Notes under the pieces: generated by a model | What the model was told of the DNA's origin: nothing | Database searches by the model: none | What the model saw: only the letters and a program-made list of their open reading frames with translations | Assembly: GCA_037974665.1 (NCBI GenBank) | Contig: CM075780.1 | Coordinates: 52,121,594 to 52,185,593, forward strand | DNA length: 64,000 nt | Direction of reading: 5' to 3' | From: Ehretia macrophylla | Taxonomy: Eukaryota; Streptophyta; Magnoliopsida; Boraginales; Ehretiaceae | Part shown: positions 25,916-39,059 of the stretch, piece after piece | Layout of the letters: each line of letters opens with the position of its first letter | How positions within the stretch are numbered: the stretch's first letter is position 1 | Position numbers and translations under genes: made by a program

Positions 25916-27514
25916 CTATAAGGTCGCGACATCTTGTTTTTGTACAGGATATTCTGAGCTTTTGACAAAGATAGTTTTACCAGAAGATTCTCCTCCATGA
26001 AAGCCAAGTCCTGTATGGCCTCTGCTTGATTTTTGAATGGATAACATGTGATCCAATTTTTCAATTCCAGCATTCAGCATTTTAACATAACGCTGCATTT
26101 GTTCCAATTCGTGTCGCACCATTTGTACTTCCATCAATCTTTCTTTAGCCAGGTTTTCTAGTTCAAACTTTTGTCTTTCCAATTCAAGGATCCTCAACTC
26201 CAATCCCTGGTTTTTCTTGCACACGATCACCCATTTTTCGTACATGTTCTTGTACGTTTTCATGACTTCTTCATTATCCAGTTCACCGTCACTGTCTGAC
26301 TCAAGGCAATCAGATTCACAAAATTCATTGTTTGTTTCATCCAGTGCTGCAACAACTGTACCAGCTTCCTCGTTCAAACTGTTTTCACGAGATGTTGTAG
26401 CAACATTGAATGCAACAAAGTTACTGGTATGCTCCTCATCACTCTTTGAGAATTCCTCCGATTCATCATTCCAGGTAACCTTCATTGCCCTCTTTTTTTT
26501 TCTTTTCTTCAAGGTGTTTGCACATTCAGATTGGATGTAACCAAAACCCCCATATTCATGACATTGAATTCCTTTACCTTTTTTTCTTTCATCAGTTGGT
26601 TTAAACTTTTGCTTCTTGAATGTGTCAACCATTGTCACAACCTGAGGCTTTTTGTCAAAATTTGACTGCCTAAACCCTTTTCTTCGTTTGTCCTAATTTT
26701 TCATAATATTGTTGAAATTTTTGGTAAGCACGGCTAAGGATTCAGACATCTCCGTGTCCTTATCATCGGAAGAGGTTATTGCTTCTTTTCTTTCCACATC
26801 AGCACGAAGAGCAATGCCTTTTTCTTTCTTCTTATGCTTAAACTTTATTTCAAATGTTTGAAGTGACCCCATGAGTTCATCAATCTTGATTTCATCAACG
26901 TTTTTTGATTCTTCTATGGCAGCCACCTTGATTCCAAACCTGTCTGGGAGAGATCGTAGAGTTTTTCTTACAAGCTTAGCATAAGAATATTTTTCTCCCA
27001 AAGAAAAAGATTCATTAGCAATGTCACACAATTTGGCATTAAAATCAACAATTATTTCATCCTCCTGCATCCTCAGTTCTTCGAATCTAGTGGTAAGCAT
27101 CTGCAACTTTGATCTTCTGACTGATGTTGTACCCTCATATGCTGTTTGCAAAATATCCCAAGTTTCCTTAGCAGATTCACACGTTGAAATTAACTTGAAT
27201 TGATTCAAGTCAATAGCATTGAATATCGCATTTAGTGCCTTCGAATTCCAACTTGCCAGAAGGTGTTCAACCTTGGTCCATTCTATTTCAGATTTAGTTG
27301 CAACATTGCCCTGATAATCTGTTATGGCAAGAGTTGTCCAGCCAGTCAAGATTACTTTCCACGCCTTCTCATCAATAGACTTGATGAATGCCCTCATTCG
27401 AGCTCTCCAGTACGAGTAATTCACTCCATCCAACAGTGGTGGTTTAGAGATTAAACCTCCTTCACGCAAAGTGTCCATACTTATTCCTGCAAGACAACAA
27501 CTCAAAACTCCCAA
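25916..27514 (-). pseudogene. Copia C gag
   Basis: 27514-26693 encodes capsid-like Gag (start of the conserved part: PPLLDGVNYSYWRARMRAFI, then the UBN2-type helical region with ETWDILQTAYEGT). A stop separates it from 26638-25916, which has a damaged zinc knuckle (CHEYGGFGYIQSEC, with the usual second Cys and the His changed) and a coiled-coil stretch rich in E, L and Q. The knuckle damage and the stop make it non-functional as read, though the frames are long. Confidence 0.85.
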
Positions 27515-27555
27515 GAATCTAACCGAATTAGTTCGTAATCTGCTCTAATACCACT

Positions 27556-28612
27556 TGTTAGAAGTTGTGCAGTATAAGTATAGATTAATCTCACGGCAAG
27601 ATGACTAATATGCTTAATTGATGAACCTTTTTGATGAAAACTAAAAACGGATGCAATAACTTGGTGTAAACTGAGTTTGTTAGAATTCTGTTATAGATGA
27701 TGTTGCAACATTAATTGGAATTTAGTTCTATCACAGACCATTAACAATCTGTTTATCTAACTCCTTAGTTTATTCCACTTAATGTTCTAACATGAGTAGT
27801 AACAGTAAATAGCAGCGGAAATAAAAAGCTATAACAGAAATAAAGAACACCAAGATTTAACGTGGTTCAACCGTGCGGTCTACGTCCACGGGACCTCCCC
27901 TGGTCCAACAAACCTACTCATTAAGAAACAACAAATTACAACATCAATGGACTTACACAAGTAAAGACTCCCTCTTGACCCTTGACATCTAGATGAAGAA
28001 CTTTTTAACGAACTTCGGTTTGGCGAGCTCCCCTCGACTGGGAACGTTCTCTCCCGAGAACTACACCTTCTTCTCTTGAAGAATGAATAAAAGGGACAGT
28101 AAACTAATCACTCAAAGACGCATACAAATCACTCATGTCTTACTGTAAAACAAAACAAAGATGCAACACTTAATACAATAAAAGACTGAAACACAAATCG
28201 TGTTGCAACATCACTTGGAACACTGGATAGAAAACTCTTTTGTATTTTCTAATGTAGCTCTCTGTTTCTGCCTACGTTTGCTCCTACTTTGCTGTGACCT
28301 TTTGCCTCATATTTATAATCAATTGCTGCTGCAAATCATCTTGGGCTGCAAGAAAAACATTTACTCATAAAACCCTAATCTCCCTTTCCTTATGAATATG
28401 CAATTAATGTCATTCCTTAATTAGCACAAATCTTCTTCTCATATGGTAAGTTACCATAAGATTTTTCTTACACAAGATAAAAGGTAAAAGCACAAGTATG
28501 GTAATATCATAAGTTTTGCTAAAACATAGTCAATCAACTCCCAATTAATTTAATTGCCTTAACAATCAAAATCCAATCAAGTTAATCGTCAATCAATCTG
28601 ATTTTCTTAACA
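27556..28612 (-). repeat. 5' LTR of copia element C
   Basis: 1057 bp, TGTTAGAAG to TTAACA, with TGTTGCAACA at 27701 and 28201. The primer site lies immediately to its left. Confidence 0.92.
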
Positions 28613-28617
28613 AATTG

Positions 28618-29700
28618 AATTCTCAAGCCAAAAAACAAGTATGCTACATAAAGAGCTGAATTATTTCAAAATACTGAAAATGTAAAACAGACCTGTAGCT
28701 TCGAGAGAGATTGATTTAGAGTCAGATACAACTTTGCAGAACATGGCTTATCGTTAGCAAACTCCATTAAGGCATAGGTTCGTGCACGTGCTTCCCGATT
28801 GCTTTAAAATGGAATGATTGTAATGCAGCTTCTGCTTAATGTTTTCTGATTCTACCAATCAAGAGCAGTTTTCACCATCTGCCAAAGATACAATTTCAGC
28901 CAATTGCCTATTCTCGCTCTGACGATACATATTTCTCTGCAGTCTCATTGCTGCAATATTGTCATGAATCTAAACTGATCTTCTATCGAGCTTCATGGAT
29001 GTTGCGATCAGGTGATAGAAATTTATAATCCTTTCTTTCATATAGAATTAACAATGGACAAAGAACATGAACAACAACAACAATACACGACTGAAATGAA
29101 AAAACTATTTCGTCAATACTTTCTCCAAGGAGATTTGCTTCTTATGCATTTTTTTTTTCTTGTTCTGCAGTATCCAACAAGGAGATGCTCCTTAATGTGG
29201 TAAAACGATACATATGAACGACTCGTATTTAAGTTTCTTTTTACACATTAACAAACTGGAACCACTGTAAAATCACAAGTTCGAACTGAAATTTACACTT
29301 ACAAAACTGAGATACCCTGTTATGCAACAAAACCTTCCAATTACGCATTGTGGATCACAAATTTACACTGAAAATGGGAATGTTTTTCTTCAAAAATTAA
29401 TTATTTTTACCATGCTAAAACGAGTCACATTATAAAAAGTACACCACATTGCACTAAAATTCACCTGAAATTCAAATCAATGAGAAAAACTAAACTCGCC
29501 TTAAAGAGTCCGGTCTCATCGGACGGCCTGGTTCATTCTGCCACTTCGTCCCCTGTCGGCCCCTCCTTCATTTGCCGCCCTCTGTAAATCTCCATTGCGC
29601 TCCTCTACATGCACACAAACAAATATTTTTATATATATTAAATGAAACTCACAAAGCATTAAGAAATATGAGACAACAAAATAAGTAGTAATTATACGTT
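28618..29700. other. Right flank of copia element C, nothing firmly recognised
   Basis: The minus strand near 28880-28990 could encode a short alpha-helical peptide, but I cannot name a family and see no reliable exon borders. The rest is AT-rich. Confidence 0.3.
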
Positions 29701-30062
29701 ACTCAAGATCTGTGTCCTCCTCCTCCGTAGCTGCCCGTATCTGCTGGTGTAAGTGTTATAGACAAGATTATAGATGGATTGCCTTCCTTCGACTGAAACC
29801 TTATAAACTCCAGAGTTGACGCCTTACGCAAGAGGCGATGTGGGAGACCTTTAAGTTTTGGGCAGTTCCATATGTCTAGCAGACGGAGGCGCGCATGGAA
29901 ATATTATTGGAAGAGTATTGTCATCTTCTTCTTCTTCTACTTCTTCAGGACTTATGTCTTCCTACTCCTCCCATTCTTCACAATCCCAGATGTCTAACTT
30001 CGTCAACTTTGGGAATACAATTGCCAGTGACGGGAATGATTGATCTGTTATTCCCGAAATTC
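29700..30062 (-). pseudogene. NBS-LRR resistance gene 3' fragment, tandem copy
   Basis: The minus strand reads like a second copy of the LRR end at 30095-30415: FPKL..LDIWDCEEWEE, then an acidic linker extended by a GAA-rich run (29925-29945), then a 'LPHRLL' equivalent. It has in-frame stops and no start. Together with the neighbouring copy it is a tandem duplication of the gene's last LRRs. Confidence 0.65.
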
Positions 30063-30094
30063 TGGACCCACATTCTTTAGTTGACCAAATTTTC

Positions 30095-30475
30095 TTATAG
30101 AGAGCTTTTAAGGGAAGGTAGCAATCCTAAAGGTGGTAGAGATGTCATTCCCATATAAGAAAGCTCAATTTTCTTTAGAGATAAGGCTTTTTGCAAGAGT
30201 CGATGTGGGAGAGCTTTAAGCTTTAAGCATCTATACATTATTAGCAGATCGAGTTCTGACATTAATGGAAGAGTATCATCATCTTGTTCTTGAGGACTTA
30301 TGTCTTCCCACTCCTCCCATTCTTCACAGTATTTGAATTCTAACATCTTCAACTTTGGGAATCCAACTGTCGGTGTTGACGACGGTGATTCTCTTACACC
30401 CAAAAAATGCAGCACCCATAAGCTTCAATTGACTAATACTCTCAATCTTAAGCCTTTCAAGGGAGGGTAGTATTC
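30095..30475 (-). pseudogene. NBS-LRR resistance gene, distal LRR part (split by a retrotransposon)
   Basis: The minus strand gives LPSLERLKIESISQLKLMG, a frameshift at a T6 run (near 30405), then PTVGFPKLKMLEFKYCEEWE, an acidic linker, LKALPHRLLQKALSLKKIEL and TSLPPLGLLPSLKS. This is the typical final LRR layout of CC-NBS-LRR proteins of the RGA2/RGA3 type. The upstream part lies at 47815-48050, beyond the inserted element. The NBS domain is not in the window. Confidence 0.8.
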
Positions 30476-31730
<1,255 letters not shown>

Positions 31731-32024
31731 TTTATCATCCTCAAAGCAGGGTTGTAAGATTGACGTACTCACTAGGAAAATTTCATGATCCTTGCGTAGG
31801 TGATTGAAAGTCTTCTGAGCAGGTCTCAGTGAACCCTTTGATATCATATACACTTTACTTGGTTCTATCTGGATGTAGAACTGGTGAGCCATAGTATTAA
31901 AGCAAGTCACCTTTATTTCTCCACCATCAGAATCAAGGAGATCAAATAAGAACACTTTGCCATCACCTTGAGGATTATTGTAATGCCTGAGTTCCCTTTT
32001 TGTTATCACTCTGACTCTTACCAT
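31731..32024 (-). pseudogene. RPA1: Replication protein A large subunit (RPA1) fragment
   Basis: About 98 residues of an OB-fold single-stranded-DNA-binding domain: [81 protein letters not shown]. This is the first central OB fold (DBD-A) of the plant RPA1B/C/E type. It runs in one open frame into the ECA piece with no stop at the join, so a single fused frame of 308 codons (32024-31098) spans both genes. Confidence 0.85.
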
Positions 32025-32063
32025 GCAGGCTTTAGCAAGTAGATTGTTCTCTACCTCTTTGCT

Positions 32064-32578
32064 CTAGGTTGCAAAAAGTTCAGGCAACCTCTCCTCCACA
32101 GCTGCCAGAGCGATGTTGATAGAATTGGGAAGTGAGACGATCTTAAAGTGATGAGTTGGTCTTACACCCACCAACACGTGGGGTTCGCCTTTCACAACTC
32201 TTTCGATGTACTTCTTGCTACTAATTATTGCATCAGTAGGAAGTAGGTTCAACTTCAGCGGAGACATGAAGAGAGGAGTTTGAGTAAATTTTTCATAATC
32301 AAAATCACAGAATTGTTGTTTTGTCAGTGCCGTAGTTTCTCCACAAGCTTCACACTGAGATGACCTCCTCTAAGTTTGACAATACGAATCCTTGCTGACA
32401 GTGCATCAAAAAGAAGCATCCTTCCTGAGAGAGGTTCACCAACACAACTTGCAACCTTGATGGCCTCTAGAGCTTGGAGACATCCAATAACACCAGGAAC
32501 AACTCCAAGAACTCCACTATCCACATATCTTTCACAGGCTGTTGTAGCTGGTGGAGTTGGGAATAAACATCTATAGCA
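32064..32578 (-). pseudogene. CNX5: CNX5/MOCS3 C-terminal fragment (part 2, split by gypsy element)
   Basis: Continues the adenylyltransferase-sulfurtransferase of molybdopterin synthase and tRNA thiolation: CYRCLFPTPPATTACERYVD (metal-binding CxxC partly lost), SGVLGVVPGVIGCLQALEAI, GEPLSGRMLLFDALSARIRI, then after a stop PLKLNLLPTDAIISSKKYIE and the start of the rhodanese domain (VLVGVRPTHHFKIVSLPNSI). The frame is interrupted near 32330. The active-site Cys of the rhodanese domain lies beyond the captured part. No introns. Confidence 0.88.
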
Positions 32579-32583
32579 TGGGC

Positions 32584-35058
32584 TGTGACGCTCGGGAATT
32601 TTACCACATCTTTTAAATAACTGTTGCATAAATTACTTGAGCATTTTATGTGCATTTCTTTTCTTGCTTAGTTGTTTTACTATTGGACACTATTCATAAG
32701 AAATTTGACTGTCTTAAATGTTCGATTTAATATTTTTCCTAAGTCACATGACATATAAAAGGAATCGGAAAATGGTAGTTTTGAGCTTTGGGGCCCGAGT
32801 GTATGCGTTTGAAAAATATTTTTCACTTTGTGGAAAAGTATTTCGTATGTAGAAACATTAGTTTAGAATTAGCTAGCAATTAATTAGAATTATAAGCCTA
32901 TTTGACCATGTGTTAGTAGTATTTGACTTAATTTATTATACCATGCATATACTATATACACAATATATCATACATACTAACATAACACATTCAAACAAAA
33001 GCAAAATTGCCCAAAATACCCCTCCCCCAAACCCGATGGCTCCCTAGGAGGAAAAAGAGAAGAACTCTTCATCAAATTTTGCAAATTGGCCATCTAGCTT
33101 GAGTCTTGGAGAGAGTTTGAGCATCCTAAGGTCTCCTACAAGCTTCTACGCATCTATATTGTGAGGGAGTTAGCTTTTTTGTTGGTTTAACGTTTATGTC
33201 AAGTTTTGAAATTTTAAGATTTGTTACTTATGGCTATAGTTATGCTCATATATTGTTAGATACATGTTTATTATGATCTCTAGACCATGGTTGTGTTGTG
33301 TAATAGCTACTGCCATGGTTGAAGCTTGAAATCTCAAAGAAGATGATGAATAGTGACAAAAATTAGGTTTTTGATAAAACTTGCTAATTAGAACGAATTG
33401 AGGCTTCCTTTAAGTGCTTTAGACATTAATGAAACTAATTACAAGCTCACATGAGGTTGAAGTGCCCGAAAATGAGTTAAAATACAAAATTGGCTAACTT
33501 TAAAAAGGGATTTTTTCACATAACACAATCCGGGTACGTTTGGACTTTAGATTAGGTATCCTTGGGGCATGGAAGCACTTTTGGTGCTTTCGTTGCGTTA
33601 AATTGGGGTCCGAATATGGTAGGTGTAATTAAAACTCGCTCGGGGCCTTCCCGAACTTTTGTCTCCAAAGTGGGGTTTTAGGGCCTTGATAGGTGTCTTA
33701 TGACTTCCTTAGGAATGTAGAATGGTTGAATTGTAGTTTTGGAACTTTGAACCTCGTGTAGGAGAAGAATGACTTGGTTAAAGAAAGGGGAAAAGTGCTA
33801 AAGGGATATTTTTATGCTTATACGAGCTCGTAGATGTGTTGAATTGTGTTTTTATGCTTGTCTAAGGTGTAATCATGCTATTTGAAGAGTTTACGGAAAT
33901 TAGGTTATATGTCTCCTTCGTGTTATTTTGCTATTTTGCATATATTATGGTTATTTGCGAGGGCAACCTACTTTGTCATCCCTCTTATATGTTACTTGAT
34001 GATCTTGATTCTCATGGACTTGTTTTAGGGTTGCGCAACCTTTTAGGGCATGGTAGTGTCGAGTAATACGGGCGGCGTCGGGCTTGCCATGCTCTCTCGG
34101 CTACCATGATTTCTTAATCCCTATCTCGCTGAGGTATACTCCCCTACCCCAGAAGCGTGGTTCACCTCGTTGGGGCATATGGACCTACCTCGGGAGATAT
34201 GGGTTGTAGGATCGGGATGCATCTGAAGTACCCCATTTTTGGAGGAATAAGGGTTTGGCCGGCACTTGCTTGAAGAATCTTGGCTCGTGGCTCGTGATCG
34301 AAGACAAGTGAACCGTATCATTTTTATATGTGGTTAATTACTTGATTAACTAGTTGCATTATTTGGTGTTGAATATGTTGTTATCTTGTTGTATATCATG
34401 TTGTATATCATGTTGCACACCCCGGTATGCTGCATCACCTCCCTCGCTGGGCAATATTGTTGCTCACTCCTTATTTTAACATGTTTCAGGAGAAGCTGAG
34501 GTGAAGCCCCAGCTAGTAGCAGTAGTAGAAGAGGAAGAAGTACAAGTTGAACAACTTCCGTGACTTTCTTGTGTGTTAAGGTTGGCTATAATGTAAAGCT
34601 TGTGTGAAGATGTTATTGGTGTTCTTTTGAGGCCTGGTGGTCATGTATATATTTAGTAGATATGACAAGTTGTAATCTTGTATGAATAATAGTTAAGTAG
34701 ATGGTATGTAATAATTGATTCTAGTTTTACTTTCTTTTATTGCATGCTTGTGGGTTTGATAGTTAGAAGGTTGAACTTGGTTTATCTTTGTGACATACTA
34801 CTTATGGTTAGGTTTAGAATTATCTTGCATGCTTGTATGTGATATAGATTTTGTGGTACCAAGGCTCGGTTAGTCTTGAGAAGTTGGTTGACTATGATTA
34901 ATATGGAAGTTGGGCTGTATGAGTTGTTTGCTAGTTGGCTAGGGACATGTTTGTGTCTATGTACAGGTAACCAGTTTGTCCACCGTACAGAGGAGACTCT
35001 GTTCATGTGACGGGTCCAGACTTGACCTGTAGTGTAGGGTTGAGTTTGGAGCGTTATA
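32584..35058 (+). repeat. 5' LTR of the gypsy element
   Basis: 2475 bp. Near 34488 it holds a pyrimidine stretch and CAG followed by a 23-codon acidic frame ending at TGA 34561-34563 (see findings). It shares 'gggcaacctactttgtc' (33961-33978) with the other gypsy LTRs in the window. Confidence 0.92.
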
Positions 35059-35375
35059 ATTAGGTGGTATTAGAGCTACTTGAATGGAAGTAGCCGGGTT
35101 AATTTCTTCGGTATGTGGGTAGAGGTCCATATGTGAAAGTTGAACTACGTGATTATATGATTGTTTAATTGTCTAAGTGCTCGAGTAAAGGACATGCTCA
35201 CATGTAAGAGAAATGTAAAATGCATGATATGATATGAATATGAAAGGCTTAGTGTTTAATGATTGTTAAGGGATTTATGTGTTGTCTTATGTGCACAAGG
35301 TGTTTTGAAATATGTACATGTTATCTTTGTGTTATCTATTTGCCTATTATAACACTGCATTCTTCTAGCATCAAG

Positions 35376-38300
35376 ATGTGGAGAAGGGGTAGACCGAGAA
35401 GGGAACCGGAGGAGGCTCCTAGACAAGATGTACCTAGGCAGGAGCAAGAGTAGCAAGGAATGTACCACAAGCGGGGAATGTACCGCAAGGACAAGAATTG
35501 AGCAACACACAGATTATGGTCACAATGGCCAATGCTATGAATACAATTGCTCAGTTTGTGACTCAGCAGGGTCAAGCAGGGACTGGCAGAGGTAATCAGG
35601 CTGCTAGAGTCGAGAGTAGCGGAGCTGCAGGGGGTAGCTTGTTTGATAAGTTCTTGTATCACGGGGCGTACAGTTTTTATGGGGAACCGAATGATATGAA
35701 GGCTGAAATGTGGTTGAGTAAGTTTGAGAAAGTTGCTGCGATACTTGAGTGTAATGATGAGAGAAGGATCACTTATGCTGCATTCTTACTTGAGGGGGAC
35801 ACCGAGGAGTGGTGGCGTACTGTTAGAGAGAAATGGGATGCCAAGAGGGTACAACATTTGTGGGCTGACTTTGTTCGAGAGTTCAGGAACAAGTATGTAT
35901 CGGTAGTAGCTCGTTAGAGGCATCAAGAAGAGTTCATATCTCTGAGGTAGGGAAATATGTCTATCGATCAGTACGAGGCTACATTTACTAAACTCTCCCG
36001 CTTTGTGCCAGCTTTGGTATAGGCAGAGGACATGAGGATTTAGAGATTTATCCGGGGTTTGAGAGGTGATATTCAGCTGAACTTGTCTTCGCAGGATTAT
36101 CCTAATTATGCTGCAGCAGTTAGAGCCGCATCGAGATTCGAGAAACGCAAGGCGGATTTATTGGCGGAATCCAGTCAACCGAGTAAACATCAGTATCAGT
36201 CCCAGAGTCAGGGCTATCAAAGACAATATCAGCAGTCCGTTCAGATTCAGCAGCCGAGACAAAATCAGAGCTACCCAGGTCCAGTTCAGACACAGTCTTA
36301 GACAAGACCAGCTCAGAGTTAGATGCAGAGTCAAACTCGAACAGTGACCACTAGATCTCAGCAGGGTAGCTCCGCTACATCTACTTACAGGGCTTCTGTA
36401 ATGCTCCAACTCAACCCCTCCTACGATCAGTCAGGACGCAATAGAATTTTGGCAGTATAACGACAGTAACACGGACATCAGGGCTTTAAACCAACCCTTT
36501 AGAACTTCATACAACAAACTCCAAAGATCAATAACAACTCCACCACTATATTAACAATCAACAACGCAACTTTAACCATACATTAAACATTCTTTCATCA
36601 TTTCATCCATAAGTTATACGCCTCTGTTCCAACATCATACATAGGCTATAATATACATTGCAAAATAGATTATATATCAACCTAGCAATCTAATCATGAT
36701 CAAAAGAAAGACTACTAAACTAGCATAACACTTTTACTATCTTTAGATTAGTTTATACAATACGACCTTAAAGAAAAGACTTGAAACTCTACAAGATAAG
36801 TCATACTACAAAATAGCATAAAACATTCCAACTAAGCTTCAGGATATGACTCTAGCACATAAGACTCTTCAAAAAAAGTCACATTCTCATCTTCTTGAGG
36901 CACATACCCGTATTCTGGTTCAGTAACACCTGCTTGCAGATAACGAATGAGAATGAGCTTATATAAAACAAGCCCAGTGAGGAATTCTATAGATCTTTCA
37001 CACAACATCAATATTTCAATTTAAGCATATAAATAACCATTCATTGAGAAAGGATACTCTAGTTGATATAGCTCCAAACGCCATCACGATCTCAATCATC
37101 TTCTTATAACTCCCCATTACTCACACACCCAAGGTACCTCACTAGCCCCTCCCTCCGTGGCACCTCCGCCCATGCGAGTTAGGGATAGTCTATGATAGTC
37201 ATGCCGTTATCAATCTGACAGCTCAACGCTGCCCAAGAGGTGGCACACACATACCAAGACTCATGATAATAATAATAATCATTCATATCACAGGAGGACA
37301 ACAAAAGTAGGTTGCTCATCTCCCGGCTCATCAATAATCAGTCAGTTATCATCATTTCAACAACATAACAACAATTAATCAAATAAACAACTAACAACTA
37401 AGTTAGATGACAAAGTAGCCTACCCAACTTAACATGTATTAAACCACACAACCAATCTCGAATCTAACCATCAACAACCTATGATTCAACCACTCAAACA
37501 CCATCCAAACAACTAAATGCATTATTTCAACATTTAAAGAAAGACTACTCAAACTTCTAAAAGTCATAACTAACAATCTACTAATCCAATAACCTCCAAA
37601 CTAGTTTCTATTACTCACCCACTCAAGTAACTACATTAGCCCCCTCGGAAACCAACCACAATCCATCCAAAACAAGCCCAACAATCCTAAAACCTCAATG
37701 TACCATGGCTGATTTTTTTGGACTTTTACCACGACATCACAATCAAAATTTCGACATTACAACATTACTACAACATATTTAACAAACTTTTAGAAGCTAT
37801 AAGCAATCAATTCTAATCACCACAATAACAATTATTCAACAACAACCCAAAAACTCAACTTTAATACCCGAAAAATAGAAATACATGCTACCACTATTCA
37901 AAACAGCTATAAACTCATATACATAATCCTTAGCATCTACTGAGCAATATTCTAACATCAATTCAACATTTTAGCGGTTAAAATTCAATTATATGAATTG
38001 ACATAAAAATAGCATTTTGAGATCTAGAATTTTTCTCTCACCTTTGATGTTATATGATGCAAGAAAGATGTAGAATGGATGCCCAACAAGTGAATTCAAG
38101 CTTTGGATGAAGAAGTTTGGCTTTGTATTGCAATTTCTATGAGAAAAATTGATCAAAAACTAAGCAAAAATGGCCTTAGGAGTTTCGGCCATATGTGTGT
38201 GTGTTTGTGGTGTTTTGAGCTTTGTTTTGTGAAGTATTATGCATATTATGTATTTAAAAGCCAAGTCAAATAACAAAATGCTAAGGTCAAAGTTAGTATT

Positions 38301-39050
38301 TTAGTCTTTTAATTGTTTTCTAGTCTTTTAATTAGTATTTTAGACTATTTTTGCTCAAAACAAGCATTAAACACTTGGACTATTTTTAGGTAGTTTTTTT
38401 TAGGTGACAACAATTTTCACACGCAAAGATTTTTACCCGACTCGGTTAAAAACTATATTTTCGCAAAAGAATATGTAAAAACCTTTAAAATTCCTAATCC
38501 GATTTGAAATCCGTTTAAATCATACACGGGTCTACTAATATCTGAGGACTAGGTTTTAAGATATTTAAAATACCTGTGTAAAAATTTTAGCGGACGTGCG
38601 TTCAAAATACTATTCACAACAACCGACGATAAAATTTATGATGCCCTTTTTTTATGAAAATTCATGAATGCACACATAGCATGTATTAGGATTATAAATC
38701 ACAGAATTAGTGCATTCTAACTCATATAACACACAAACAAGTCAAATGACGTATTTCTATGCAAAGATAAAATCTGGGGTCTCATAGCTCCTACGGGAAG
38801 CACTGCTACAAGGAAAAACCAGCAGTGCAGTCACTGTAATCTCAAGGGCCACATGGAGGCAGAGTGTTGGAGGAAATTGGGCCGATGAATTGGTTGCGGG
38901 AGCGATTAGCACAGGATTAGATATTGCACTAGGTATAAACAGGGTCAGGGACAGACTTACGGCCAGAGTGCTCAGACTAGAGCTTCAGGAGCAACTATAG
39001 GTCCACAAGGCCAGGCACGTGTATTTGCACTAGATCAGGAGGAGCTCCCA
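35376..39050 (+). pseudogene. Gypsy gag, interrupted by a solo LTR
   Basis: Begins MWRRGRPRREPEEAPRQDV. The capsid segment is at 35500-35917 (FYGEPNDMKAEMWLSKFEKV, LLEGDTEEWWRTV, then LWADFVREFRNKY). After stops comes GDIQLNLSSQDYPNYAAAVR and a Q/S-rich stretch up to 36396. Beyond the inserted LTR it resumes at 38792 with the zinc knuckle CSHCNLKGHMEAECWRKLG, whose CCHC residues are intact. Several in-frame TAG codons, mostly CAG-to-TAG or TGG-to-TAG changes, disable it. Confidence 0.85.
36397..38786 (-). repeat. Solo LTR of a second gypsy element inside gag
   Basis: Runs TGTAATGCTCC to GGGTCTCATA; on the minus strand this is TATGAGACCCC...GGAGCATTACA, the usual gypsy LTR layout with the G of the initial TG mutated. 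Target duplication GCTTC (36392-36396) and GCTCC (38787-38791), one mismatch. There is no internal region, so it arose by LTR-LTR recombination. On the minus strand it shares the 'caacctacttttgttgtcctcc' block and the acidic terminal-exon-like frame with the other LTRs. Confidence 0.85.
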
Positions 39051-39059
39051 AACACAATT

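Larger units (their letters stand above)
21810..28612 (-). mobile_element. Complete but non-autonomous copia retrotransposon C (SIRE/Maximus-like)
   Basis: Two LTRs (21810-22868 and 27556-28612) start TGTTA and end TTAACA. The insertion is flanked by the 5-bp duplication AATTG at 21805-21809 and 28613-28617. On the minus strand the primer site is TGGTATTAGAGC (just left of 27556) and the polypurine tract is GCCAAAGGGGGAGAT (22869-22883). The interior keeps gag and protease but lacks integrase and nearly all of RT-RNase H. A long leaderless stretch (22869-24659) lies between pol and the 3' LTR, as in SIRE elements, which carry an extra ORF there; no such ORF survives here. It must rely on enzymes from a relative. 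Confidence 0.92.

Noticed and set aside
28880-28990. Exon of a coiled-coil protein on the minus strand
   Set aside because: The peptide looks plausible, but borders and family cannot be supported.
29858-30043. Small plus-strand protein starting MGSSICLADGG
   Set aside because: It overlaps the antisense LRR fragment and its serine run comes from the GAA repeat of the other strand.
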